Assembly (NCBI GenBank): GCA_965603365.1
Contig: CBFDCR010000058.1
Span: 1-34,688 of the forward strand
Source: JAHELQ01 sp965603365
Lineage (GTDB): Bacteria; Acidobacteriota; Aminicenantia; UBA2199
Reading direction: 5' to 3'
Length of the DNA: 34,688 bases
Shown: positions 7,466 through 15,513 of the stretch, piece by piece
Layout: each line of letters starts with the position of its first letter
How positions within the stretch are numbered: position 1 is the first letter of the stretch
Made by a program: the position numbers and the translations under genes
Notes under the pieces: generated by a model
What the model saw: only the letters and a program-made list of their open reading frames with translations
Database searches by the model: none
Told to the model about the DNA's origin: nothing

Positions 7466-8086
7466 ATGCAAAATAATAGTGGGCCGTTGATTCAATTTAT
7501 AGAAGACCGGCGCGGCTATATCCGGCTCAAAGAGTGGAAAGCCGCGGGGCATGATCCCCTGGATCTCAAGGCACTGCACCGGCAGGGGGTCGTCATTAAG
7601 ATCAAGAACGGCCTGTACCGGCTGGCAGCACTGGAGGACACTGCCGATATGCCCCGGGATTTCATCGATGCGGCCCTGGCCCTGACCGACGGCATCGTGG
7701 CCCTGACCTCGGCTCTCCACTACCACGGCTTGATCCAGGAGGAATCCCCAACCGTCATGATGGCGGTACCCCACAACCGGCGGGTGCCCCGGATCTATCA
7801 TCCCCGGGTCCAGGTTTTCTATTTTCGCGACCGGTTTTACAGTCCCGGCATCGAGACCGTGGACACCCCTCATGGCCCGGTGCGCCTCTACGGCCAGGAA
7901 AAGGCCCTGTGCGACACCTTTCGCTATCGCAAGAAATTGGGGGAAAAGACGGCTCTCGAAGCCCTGAATAAATACGTGAAATCCAACCAGGCAAAGGGAT
8001 TCTCCCGGCTGCGCCACTTTGCCCAGGTCTGCCAGGTCAAACAGATCTTGCCCCCCTACTTACGGGCCCTGGTCTATTCTCTATAA
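7466..8086 (+). CDS. AbiEi-family type IV antitoxin-like protein (no partner toxin)
   Basis: The 206-residue product has the AbiEi layout: an N-terminal winged-helix (RRGYIRLKEWKAAGHDPLDLKALHRQGVVIKIKNGLYRL), then LALTDGIVALTSALHYHGL and the C-terminal antitoxin segment with GQEKALCDTFRYRKKLG. These proteins usually repress their operon and counter an AbiEii nucleotidyltransferase toxin. No AbiEii follows: the next gene is pncB in the opposite direction, and the two genes' stop codons overlap by 6 nt (8081-8086). It is therefore an orphan regulator or an antitoxin remnant kept as a solitary gene. GTG 7451 is in frame but overlaps the promoter. Confidence 0.8.
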   Translation: MQNNSGPLIQFIEDRRGYIRLKEWKAAGHDPLDLKALHRQGVVIKIKNGLYRLAALEDTADMPRDFIDAALALTDGIVALTSALHYHGLIQEESPTVMMAVPHNRRVPRIYHPRVQVFYFRDRFYSPGIETVDTPHGPVRLYGQEKALCDTFRYRKKLGEKTALEALNKYVKSNQAKGFSRLRHFAQVCQVKQILPPYLRALVYSL

Positions 8087-9553
8087 CGTTGGTTGTTGGC
8101 TTCCACTATACCGCCGGATCATATCCTTCTTTAATTGTTTTAACCGATTCGACAGGCTGACCTTGTAAATGTGGGGGTTGATGAGCCTTTTATAGGTAGA
8201 GTCCAATGAAGCCAGTTCCGTTCGTGTCCTCTGCTGAAGCCGGTCCAGGCTGGGTGAGGCTGCCAGCTTTTTTCCTGCCTTCATCACCAGTTGCAGCAGT
8301 TTTCGGGCTTCCCCGTAGGTATCCAGGCTGAAGCGGGCATAATCGATGTTGGGGTGGTTGAAGGTGATGGCCGTCTTTTTTTTGATGGCCCGCCCCAGCG
8401 TCTCTTCTTCCTTTTCCAGGTAGATCAGGTCGGCCAGCATCTTTTGCTGTTGATCGTAAAGCCGGTATACGTTCTTAATACCGGGATTGGTGGTCTTTTC
8501 CGGGTTGTTGGAAATTTTAATGGTGGGTGCCTCTTTCCCCTTTTCCAGCCTGGCCGCAATCTTGTACACGCCGGTCAAGGCCGGGTCATCATTGGCGGTA
8601 ATCAATTTGGTACCGATCCCCCAGCCGTCGATGGGTGCACCGGTCTTTCTCAATTGGTTGGCGATCCCTTCGTCCAGCTCGTTGGAGGCCACGATTTTCA
8701 CCTCCGGCAGGCCGTTTTCATCCAGCATTTCCCGGGCCGCCTTGCTCAGGTATTCCAGGTCGCCGGAATCCAGCCGGATACCCAGCCGTCGATTTTCCCG
8801 GTGGTCCATACTCTTGAAGACCTTGATGGCATTGGGCACACCGGACTTCAATGTATCGAAGGTGTCCACCAGCAGGATGCACTCCTGGGGGTAGAGGTCG
8901 GCATAGGCTTGAAACGATTCCAGTTCGGTATCGAAACTCATGATCCAGGCGTGGGCCATGGTGCCGGATACCGGTATACCGTACAGTTTGCCTGCCAGCA
9001 CATTGGAGGTGCTGCTGGCCCCGCCGATATAGGCGGCCCGGGAGCCGGAGATGGCTCCGTCTATGCCCTGGGCCCGCCGCAGCCCGAACTCCATGACCAT
9101 ACTGCCGTTGGCGGCATGCACGATGCGGGCGGTCTTGGTGGCGATCAGGGATTGAAAATTGATGAAGTTCAGGATAATGCTCTCCACCAGTTGGGCTTCC
9201 ATGATATTGGCATGGACCCGCACTATCGGTTCGTTGGGAAATACCGGTGTGCCCTCCGACACGGCAAAGATATCGCCGTTGAACCGGAAATCTCCCAGGT
9301 AATCCAGGAAATCCTGTTTAAACAATTTTAGCGATTCCAGATAGTTCAGATCCGATTCCGTAAACCGGAGATTTTCTACAACATCCAGCAGGGGGTCCAG
9401 ACCGGCCAAAATAGTATACCCGCCCTCAAAGGGCTGCCGGCGAAAGAACATCTCATACACCGCCTGTCTGTGCCGGTGGCTGAAAAAATACCCCTGCATC
9501 ATGGTGAGTTCATACAGGTCGGTCAGCAAGGCCAGTTGGTGATGATTCTGCAT
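8081..9553 (-). CDS. pncB: Nicotinate phosphoribosyltransferase
   Basis: Converts nicotinate plus PRPP to nicotinate mononucleotide in the Preiss-Handler NAD pathway. The 490-residue protein begins QNHHQLALLTDLYELTMMQGYF, the typical N-terminus, and contains the GSRAAYIGGASSTSNVLAGKLYGIPVSGTMAHAWI block with the phosphorylatable histidine, LLVDTFDT, IRLDSGDL and DGWGIGTKL. It is on the long side for the family, with a basic C-terminal extension. ATG 9553 sits 1 nt after the pncA stop (TAAcATG), implying coupled translation; ATG 9589, inside pncA, is an alternative giving 502 residues. It runs convergent to the AbiEi-like gene. Confidence 0.94.
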   Translation of the reverse strand: MQNHHQLALLTDLYELTMMQGYFFSHRHRQAVYEMFFRRQPFEGGYTILAGLDPLLDVVENLRFTESDLNYLESLKLFKQDFLDYLGDFRFNGDIFAVSEGTPVFPNEPIVRVHANIMEAQLVESIILNFINFQSLIATKTARIVHAANGSMVMEFGLRRAQGIDGAISGSRAAYIGGASSTSNVLAGKLYGIPVSGTMAHAWIMSFDTELESFQAYADLYPQECILLVDTFDTLKSGVPNAIKVFKSMDHRENRRLGIRLDSGDLEYLSKAAREMLDENGLPEVKIVASNELDEGIANQLRKTGAPIDGWGIGTKLITANDDPALTGVYKIAARLEKGKEAPTIKISNNPEKTTNPGIKNVYRLYDQQQKMLADLIYLEKEEETLGRAIKKKTAITFNHPNIDYARFSLDTYGEARKLLQLVMKAGKKLAASPSLDRLQQRTRTELASLDSTYKRLINPHIYKVSLSNRLKQLKKDMIRRYSGSQQPTL

Positions 9554-9554
9554 G

Positions 9555-10190
9555 TTAAGAGAGTTGTGTGGATTCGATGATTTTGACATCGTTCTGCCGC
9601 AGTGTTTTTAGGGCTTTTTCTATATTTCCTTCAGGCAGGCCCACGCCCCGGCAGGCATCCAGGATGAGGTAGACGTCGAAGCCGAATTCCGTCGCGTCCA
9701 TGGCCGAGTAAAACACACAGTAATCGGTGGCCAACCCGGTGAGGAACACCTGGCTGATGCCCAGGCCCTTGAGATAACCATCCAGGCCGGTTGGGGTTTT
9801 CTTATCGTTTTCCCGGAAGGTGGAATAGGAATCGATGCCCCGGTGTACCCCTTTGCGGATGGCCAGGTGAACCGGCCGCAGGTCCAGGTCCCGGTGAAAC
9901 GCGGCCCCTGCGAGGCCCTGCACGCAGTGTACCGGCCACAGGACCTGTTCTATCCCGTTCAGGTCGATGATGTCGTACTCTTTCTTCCCCCCATGGTTGG
10001 CGGCAAAAGAGAGGTGATCCGGGGGATGCCAGTCCTGGGTGGCCACTACCTTGTAAAATTTCCCAGATATCCGGTTGATAATGGGAATGGTTTGATCTCC
10101 CCCGGCAATGGCCAGTGCCCCGCCGGGACAGAAATCGTTTTGAATATCGGTGATGATTAACGCATTTTCGTTTGTCTTTAACTTAATCAT
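9555..10190 (-). CDS. pncA: Nicotinamidase
   Basis: Hydrolyses nicotinamide to nicotinate, feeding PncB next door. The 211-residue isochorismatase-fold protein has the full triad: Asp15 in DIQNDFCPGG, Lys113 in IRKGVH, and Cys158 in LATDYCVF, plus metal ligands Asp53, His55 and His59 in TQDWHPPDH. GTDxH-type substrate loop reads HRGIDSYSTF. Start ATG 10190 follows an AGGGAAAG ribosome site. It is first in a two-gene operon driven by a consensus promoter at 10249-10277. Confidence 0.95.
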   Translation of the reverse strand: MIKLKTNENALIITDIQNDFCPGGALAIAGGDQTIPIINRISGKFYKVVATQDWHPPDHLSFAANHGGKKEYDIIDLNGIEQVLWPVHCVQGLAGAAFHRDLDLRPVHLAIRKGVHRGIDSYSTFRENDKKTPTGLDGYLKGLGISQVFLTGLATDYCVFYSAMDATEFGFDVYLILDACRGVGLPEGNIEKALKTLRQNDVKIIESTQLS

Positions 10191-10248
10191 TGGACTTTCC
10201 CTTTCGTTTATTTTATAAAGGTTACGTTATCCATGATATGTAGGTAAA

Positions 10249-10277
10249 ATTATAGCACTTAACCCCATTATTGTCAA
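10249..10277 (-). promoter_or_regulatory. Consensus sigma70 promoter of pncA-pncB
   Basis: On the minus strand: TTGACA (10277-10272), 17-nt spacer, TATAAT (10254-10249), both hexamers perfect. The leader to ATG 10190 is about 50 nt and carries a ribosome site. Confidence 0.8.
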
Positions 10278-10310
10278 AAAAAAACGATTTTTCCCTCAAA
10301 TAAAAGAGCT

Positions 10311-10361
10311 GGAATGCTGGAATAGTGGAAGAATGGAAAGATTGGGGTAGGGGGCGGGGGG
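10311..10361 (+). repeat. Dispersed repeat, partial copy
   Basis: GGAATGCTGGAATAGTGG, GAATGGAAAGATTGGGG and GTAGGGGGCGGGG recapitulate the parts of the 809-909 element without the closing hairpin arm. It lies just beyond the 3' end of the beta-propeller gene. Confidence 0.5.
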
Positions 10362-10362
10362 A

Positions 10363-11484
10363 TTAATCAAAGAGGGGCAGGTGCAACCGGTATGCCGTGA
10401 GTATGATATTGCCGTCCTCATCTTCGGAGGCCGTAAATAGTCGGTCGTCTTTCAACTGGCTGGTGGATAAGGTTTGATCTCCGGGAATTTTAAAGCCGGT
10501 GCCGTATATGTATCGGCCTTGAGGAGAAAACACATCAATACGTTTCCCGGATTTACTATCCGGATCTGAGATAAAGGTATAAATTTCGCCTCTGGCACCC
10601 GCAAAGATGCTGTAAAAATAGGAGGCATTTTGGGGTAATCCATCCAGGATACGTTTCAAAAATTCGCCGGGTACATCCTTCAACTGTTCTTTAAGTTCAT
10701 TCAAAAATTCTTTGCTCACTTTCACGGGCTCCCGGTCCGGAATGCCGAATTGTCCCACTATTTTTCCGTCAATATCGGCAATATGAATCCGGTATTGATT
10801 GGTCATGCCGTAGTAAATGTTATTATCCCGGTAGGTCAGTTCCATCAGGGGCGTAATTTCACCGATCACGATCGCCACCGTCACCTGCTGCCCCCCGCCG
10901 GATTCGGTTGCCGTTGCCCGGTCAAAGGGCTGAAATCGGGCAATTTCTTTAGATTGCCTGGTTTTTAAATTATACAATGTGATCGGAGTCTCCCTCTGCC
11001 GGGGGTCGTCTACGGTAACCGGGGCCGAAATAAACAGGTGTGGCGACACAAACACTCTGGGCCGGAACTGCGCCGGATATACGGCAGTTCTTTGATACCG
11101 CCCCTCCAGTGAGAAGAAGTGCAGCCGTCCTCTTTCCAGGAAGATCAGGCGGTCTTGAATAACAAAAAGCTGCCGTCCCATGTGAACCGTCCGAAATTCT
11201 CCGGGGCCTTCCCCCTTTTTCCCGAAGGCGGAGATATATTTTCCGTCTTTATCGAATATATAAACCTGGAAGTTTTTGGCATCCAGGACATACACTCGGC
11301 CGTCATCTGCCGCCTCAATATTCTGTATTTCGGCGAAAATGTGGGGCCCGGCGGATTTTGTTTCCCAGATTTTTTTCATTTTTAAGTCCCACTGCCCCTT
11401 AATCGGTTTATCCGGGTTGTTGATCTGAGGGGATAGGGAACCGGCCGCTAAGGCCAGGGAAATAAATAGTACCAATACCTTCAT
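10363..11484 (-). CDS. Secreted six-bladed beta-propeller protein
   Basis: A 373-residue protein with a signal peptide (MKVLVLFISLALAAGSLSPQ) and repeated propeller strands such as GRVYVLDAKNFQVYIFDKDGKYISAFGKKGEGPGEF, the NHL/6-bladed-propeller signature with its GxGPGEF turn. Further blades include NNIYYGMTNQYRIHIADIDGKIVGQFG and KRIDVFSPQGRYIYG. It is probably periplasmic or surface exposed; its ligand is unknown. ATG 11484 is chosen because a strong AAAGGAGG is 5 nt upstream and the signal peptide begins there, although the frame is open to 11658. It is a single-gene unit between pncA and the divergent HAD gene. Confidence 0.85.
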   Translation of the reverse strand: MKVLVLFISLALAAGSLSPQINNPDKPIKGQWDLKMKKIWETKSAGPHIFAEIQNIEAADDGRVYVLDAKNFQVYIFDKDGKYISAFGKKGEGPGEFRTVHMGRQLFVIQDRLIFLERGRLHFFSLEGRYQRTAVYPAQFRPRVFVSPHLFISAPVTVDDPRQRETPITLYNLKTRQSKEIARFQPFDRATATESGGGQQVTVAIVIGEITPLMELTYRDNNIYYGMTNQYRIHIADIDGKIVGQFGIPDREPVKVSKEFLNELKEQLKDVPGEFLKRILDGLPQNASYFYSIFAGARGEIYTFISDPDSKSGKRIDVFSPQGRYIYGTGFKIPGDQTLSTSQLKDDRLFTASEDEDGNIILTAYRLHLPLFD

Positions 11485-11756
11485 CGCATCCTCCTTTAAA
11501 TTTAATGACTTCATGTGAATAAGATTTAGACGCAATAAAGAACAATAGGGTTTCATTCTATCCCCAAGAGAGATTATTTCTCCAGTTCCGTATTGTCCTG
11601 ATCCTGGGCGATGACCTGATCTCGGACAGTCTTCTGGTTTTGAAGTTTCAAACCACACCCATTATTCTTCTGTTCTGATCAGCCTGTATGTCCAAATCCT
11701 AAATCCTGCACGGTGCATTACTTTATTACTTTTGCCGGCAGCCGGATAGCGGATAC
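11485..11756. other. Divergent intergenic region, no further gene seen
   Basis: It separates the beta-propeller gene from the HAD gene. The frame of the propeller stays open upstream to 11658, but codon content and the internal ribosome site argue against translation there. A clear -35/-10 pair for the leftward gene was not found. Confidence 0.5.
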
Positions 11757-11785
11757 TTGCGGGGGATTTGGAAATCATATATAAT
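11757..11785 (+). promoter_or_regulatory. Promoter of the HAD-fetAB operon, leaderless layout
   Basis: TTGCGG (11757-11762), 17-nt spacer, TATAAT (11780-11785). The ATG at 11791 comes 5 nt after the -10 box, and no ribosome site is present. Confidence 0.6.
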
Positions 11786-11790
11786 TCTTT

Positions 11791-12603
11791 ATGGTAAAGA
11801 GACCGAAATTGGTGGCGTCGGATATCGGCGGTACGTTGACCTACGGTAAAAACATTATTCCTGGTTTTACCTGTGGGGTGCTGAATCATTTAATCTCAAT
11901 GGATATCCCGGTGGTATTAATAACCGGTTTTAATTACCATGCCGCCAGACGCTATGTCCGGAATCTGAATGAGCAGATCACCCTTATCGTGCAGAATGGT
12001 GTGCTGTGTGAAAAGAGGGGGCGAATTATATGGGAACTTCAAATTCCGAAAAATGAGGCGGAAGACATCTACCGTTTACTGGATCGGCACAAAACCCCCA
12101 TCATCGTATATAAAGGAAAAGAGAAAGATTTTAAAGTCTTGTGCAAGGGTAGGGGATACCTGAAGGATCGGCCTTCTTTAACCCAGGTGGAAGAAGTAAG
12201 GGATTTTCAAGGCATAACCGGCATTTCCACCCTGGTCCCCAACGATCGGGTAGAGGAGATCCGCTCTCGAATCAGAGCCTCGATCCAGGAAAAATTTCAA
12301 CTAATACTATCCGGAGGAACGGAACTTTCCTGGTTAGAAGTTACACCACCGAAGGCGAGGAAAGACCTGGCGCTGCGAAAATTTTGTAAAGAAATATCCA
12401 TCCCCATGTCCGACGTGATCTATTTTGGCGATAACTATAACGATTCCGATGCCTTACATGCGGTGGGCTCTCCGGTCGTAATGGGAAATGCCGTGGAGGA
12501 GTTGAAAGAGCGATTTGAGGTTAAAGCAAAGTCAGTGTATGAAGAGGGGGTGGCTCAATATTTGGTACAGTTGTTTGAATTGCAGATGGAGAAGGGAATG
12601 TGA
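11791..12603 (+). CDS. HAD-superfamily (Cof/IIB-type) protein with altered motif I
   Basis: The 270-residue chain has a HAD core with a type IIB cap: motif I SDIGGTLTYG (Asp11), motif II VLITGF (Thr44), a lysine in PPKARKDLAL, and motif IV YFGDNYNDSDAL. Family members dephosphorylate sugar phosphates, phosphoglycolate or similar. Motif I normally reads DxDGT; here the second aspartate, the general acid/base, is Gly13. That predicts lost or changed phosphatase chemistry. It is the first gene of an operon with an ABC exporter (4-nt overlap), so a link to that exporter is possible. Start ATG 11791 fits the promoter. Confidence 0.8.
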   Translation: MVKRPKLVASDIGGTLTYGKNIIPGFTCGVLNHLISMDIPVVLITGFNYHAARRYVRNLNEQITLIVQNGVLCEKRGRIIWELQIPKNEAEDIYRLLDRHKTPIIVYKGKEKDFKVLCKGRGYLKDRPSLTQVEEVRDFQGITGISTLVPNDRVEEIRSRIRASIQEKFQLILSGGTELSWLEVTPPKARKDLALRKFCKEISIPMSDVIYFGDNYNDSDALHAVGSPVVMGNAVEELKERFEVKAKSVYEEGVAQYLVQLFELQMEKGM

Positions 12604-13268
12604 TCCATATTGAAGACATCCGGGTGAAAAAAAAGGACAACGTCATATTGGATTCCATTAATATCACCGTAAAGAAGGGAGAAAAGATCCTGTTGACCGG
12701 TGAATCGGGCAGTGGAAAGTCCACCCTGCTCAAATCGATACTCTTCTTTGAACAATTTTCCGGCACCATCTCTTTCAACGGCACCCCCATCGATGATGGA
12801 AATCTAACCGATTTTCGCCGTAAAATCGGTTACATCGGACAACTGCCGCCCACCCTCGATCAACCGGTGCTGGATTTTATTAAAATGCCCTTTCGCTACA
12901 AGGCCAACCGAGAAAAAAAATTTGACGATGTCAGACTGGATACTCTTCTGGCGCGATTGCATTTTGACGCCTCGGTTCTCGGTAAAAATTTTTCGGACCT
13001 TTCGGGTGGTGAAAAACAGCGTATTCTGATCTTGCAGGTCCTCTTACTCGATAAGCCGATTTACTTATTTGATGAGATTACCTCTGCCCTGGATCAAAAA
13101 AATATCGAGAAAGTGGTATCACTCATCACCGGGGATAAGGACAAAACCATTATTTCCATCTCCCACAACCCCGAATGGAGAAGATACTGCAGCCGGGTTT
13201 TAGAGATAAAGGATGGAAAAATATCGGAGTGTCCGGAAAGCAGAATGTACGACTGTGAGGAGGGATGA
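12600..13268 (+). CDS. fetA: ABC transporter ATP-binding protein, FetA-like
   Basis: A 222-residue stand-alone ATPase: Walker A GESGSGKST (34-42), Q-loop YIGQLPP, signature LSGGEKQR, Walker B IYLFDEITSALD, and H-loop SISHNPEW. Together with the following UPF0014 membrane protein it matches the E. coli FetAB (YbbLM) pair, implicated in iron export and peroxide tolerance. The GTG start at 12600 overlaps the HAD stop (GTGA), with GGAGAAGGGA upstream. Substrate assignment rests on the partner permease. Confidence 0.82.
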   Translation: MIHIEDIRVKKKDNVILDSINITVKKGEKILLTGESGSGKSTLLKSILFFEQFSGTISFNGTPIDDGNLTDFRRKIGYIGQLPPTLDQPVLDFIKMPFRYKANREKKFDDVRLDTLLARLHFDASVLGKNFSDLSGGEKQRILILQVLLLDKPIYLFDEITSALDQKNIEKVVSLITGDKDKTIISISHNPEWRRYCSRVLEIKDGKISECPESRMYDCEEG

Positions 13269-13271
13269 GCC

Positions 13272-14057
13272 ATGGGCGCGGCAAAGATATCCTACCTGGC
13301 ACTGGCGCTCTATTTTCTAATTCTCATTATACCGGTTGCCATTTTTATATACCTGAAAATCAAAAAAGTCAGACCTTTGATCACCGCGGTTATCCGCATG
13401 GTGGTGCAGCTTACCTTTGTAGCCCTTTACCTGGAGTATATCTTTAAATGGAACCATCCCCTTATCAATGTCCTGTGGGTACTGATCATCATTGGGGTGG
13501 CCAACACCTCAATCCTCAAGCAGAGTGGTTTAAAGTTTAAAATATTCTTTATCCACACCGCATCCGCCACCATTCTAAGCGTGGTCTTTATCTTTTCCAC
13601 TATGCTTTTTCTCTTTGACGTCAAAACCTTTTACTCCTCCCAATACTTGATCCCCATTGCCGGCATGATCCTGGGCAACATCCTGCGCAGCAATATCATT
13701 ACCCTGGACCGCTTCTACAGTTCTTTGAAGAAGCGGACGGACGAGTACATATATTACGTGACATTGGGGGCCACCAGATTGGAAGCCCTGCAACCCTTCA
13801 TGGCTGAGGCCCTGTCTGCCTCTGCTTCTCCCCATATTGCCACCATTGCTACTATGGGTCTGGTATCTTTACCCGGCATGATGACCGGACAAATTTTAGG
13901 CGGCGCAGATCCAACTGTAGCCATTCAATACCAGATTATGATCATGATCGCCATCTTCACCACCGCCGTACTCTCCACCTTCCTGGCCCTTCTATTTACA
14001 ACCATCCCTTCAATCGACCGATTTGGCCGCGTTCGTGGAGACATATTCACTGCCTAA
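13272..14057 (+). CDS. fetB: ABC transporter permease, FetB / UPF0014 family
   Basis: A 261-residue integral membrane protein with about six or seven hydrophobic helices and UPF0014 landmarks: IRMVVQLTFVALYLEYIF, NTSILKQSG, LIPIAGMILGNILRSNIITLDRF, and ATRLEALQPFMAEALSASASPHIATIATMGLVSLPGMMTGQILGGADP. It probably exports iron or another metal with the ATPase encoded just upstream (3-nt gap, GAGGAGGG ribosome site). It is the last gene of the three-gene unit. Confidence 0.88.
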   Translation: MGAAKISYLALALYFLILIIPVAIFIYLKIKKVRPLITAVIRMVVQLTFVALYLEYIFKWNHPLINVLWVLIIIGVANTSILKQSGLKFKIFFIHTASATILSVVFIFSTMLFLFDVKTFYSSQYLIPIAGMILGNILRSNIITLDRFYSSLKKRTDEYIYYVTLGATRLEALQPFMAEALSASASPHIATIATMGLVSLPGMMTGQILGGADPTVAIQYQIMIMIAIFTTAVLSTFLALLFTTIPSIDRFGRVRGDIFTA

Positions 14058-14113
14058 ATATGCTCGATACAGGCAAAGCACGCCCCATTCCTCAATTTAC
14101 GATGATTAAATCC

Positions 14114-14143
14114 TTGACTTTTTTTTAAGAGATAACATATAAT
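14114..14143 (+). promoter_or_regulatory. Sigma70-type promoter of the LysM-like gene
   Basis: TTGACT (14114-14119), 18-nt spacer, TATAAT (14138-14143). The expected transcript start near 14150 leaves a short leader containing CTGGAGG, 7 nt before GTG 14168. Confidence 0.7.
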
Positions 14144-14167
14144 GTGATTGCTTTCTGGAGGTTCAAT

Positions 14168-15391
14168 GTGAGTGAAAAAACGATTAGATATGATCCACAA
14201 AAAACTACCATCATAGAGGAGGAAGCCATAAGGCGTTACAAATTTCCCTTTATTCCCATTTTATTGATGGCGGCAGTTATTGCGGTTGTGGTCATTATTC
14301 TATTACTGACAGGAGTATTCAAAAAAAGTGAATATGAGTCACCAACTCTTCGTCAGATGCACAAACTGGTGGCTAAAATCAGAAACCTGGAGGTTGATGT
14401 CAATGAAAAGCAGAGTGAGATTTTTAAATTGATTAAAGATTACGGTGAAAAAACCGGTCAGAGATTTCCTTCCATCAATGCCTTAAACCTTTCGGAGGAG
14501 GAGAAAAAACTTCTCGAAGAAAAAATAAAGGAAGAGAAAGATATCTCCGTCAAATCTCTGCTCTCTGAAATACTGGGAAAAAACGAAGAAATATCTGAAT
14601 TAAACGGAAAAATCGAATTGCTGGAAGCACTACTGCCTAAATCGCATATTGTGAACAAGGGAGAAAATCATTATCAGATCTCAATGAACTATTTATTAAA
14701 TGACAAAGGTGTGGAAAAAGAACGGGCCATTAAGCTGATTGAGAGAACGGCTCTGTTTGAACCTTTGATACCGGGCTTTAAAGTCTGGAATTTTTATACA
14801 GGAGACGAATATGGGACTTTTATAACCCAGGGAGATGCTCCCGTTTCCCCCAATGAGATCAGGAGACAGGCGAAGAAAATCATTATTGAGGCCAGGGACA
14901 GGGCAATTGCCGAAAAAGATATATTGGCCCAGGAAATCGAAATCCTGGGAAGCAGAAGAGATCAACTGATTTCACAATTAGACCACTTGAACCAGGAAAA
15001 GATAAATCTGATTACCCAGTTGAGTGAGTTAAGCCAACAAAACCTGGCGATGCAAAAAGCCGTCAATTCCCTTCATTTCCTTCTGGATTTAAAAAGTAAT
15101 CTGCTGGACAAAGGTATTATCAAAGGTGGTTTTTTGAGGCCTACACGCCTGAGAGAGGTATCCCCAGAGCTTTTTAACCAGACCGTAGATTTACGAAAAA
15201 AGAATAAAATTGAAATCAGCGCTGCCCATTTTAGCCTGCTTAGGTTAAGAAAAATAACCCTTTATCCCAAATTCTACAAAAAGGGGACCGATTATAAGAT
15301 TGAAATTTCTGAGGACAAAAAACGTGCGGTCATCACTGTATCGGCAATTGAAAAATTCAAGAATGAGCGGGCGGTCATATCGGTTGAATAA
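14168..15391 (+). CDS. Membrane-anchored coiled-coil protein with LysM-like segment
   Basis: A 407-residue protein with a short cytoplasmic head, one transmembrane helix (FPFIPILLMAAVIAVVVIILLL) and a long extracytoplasmic part rich in coiled coil (residues ~75-150 and ~240-310). Between the coils lies HIVNKGENHYQISMNYLL and GFKVWNFYTGDEYGTFITQG, which resembles a LysM-type peptidoglycan-binding motif. The role is unknown, likely envelope organisation. GTG 14168 is chosen over GTG 14144, which touches the -10 box; TGGAGG precedes 14168. It stands alone between fetB and the PIN-TRAM gene. Confidence 0.7.
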   Translation: MSEKTIRYDPQKTTIIEEEAIRRYKFPFIPILLMAAVIAVVVIILLLTGVFKKSEYESPTLRQMHKLVAKIRNLEVDVNEKQSEIFKLIKDYGEKTGQRFPSINALNLSEEEKKLLEEKIKEEKDISVKSLLSEILGKNEEISELNGKIELLEALLPKSHIVNKGENHYQISMNYLLNDKGVEKERAIKLIERTALFEPLIPGFKVWNFYTGDEYGTFITQGDAPVSPNEIRRQAKKIIIEARDRAIAEKDILAQEIEILGSRRDQLISQLDHLNQEKINLITQLSELSQQNLAMQKAVNSLHFLLDLKSNLLDKGIIKGGFLRPTRLREVSPELFNQTVDLRKKNKIEISAAHFSLLRLRKITLYPKFYKKGTDYKIEISEDKKRAVITVSAIEKFKNERAVISVE

Positions 15392-15462
15392 ATATAATGT
15401 TAATAATTAACAAAATAAATATTTAACATAACATCTTTTTTACAGAAATGGAGTGGAAAATT

Positions 15463-15490
15463 TTGCCGTAATCTGGTAAAATAGTAATAT
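15463..15490 (+). promoter_or_regulatory. Promoter of the PIN-TRAM / ispF / der unit
   Basis: TTGCCG (15463-15468), 16-nt spacer, TAATAT (15485-15490), followed by AAGGAG 6 nt before ATG 15514. Confidence 0.5.
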
Positions 15491-15513
15491 TAAAATACTT
15501 TAAGGAGAAAGTA

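Noticed and set aside
8291..9331. 346-codon plus-strand ORF opposite pncB
   Set aside because: Shadow of a conserved enzyme gene; no ribosome site or recognisable domain.
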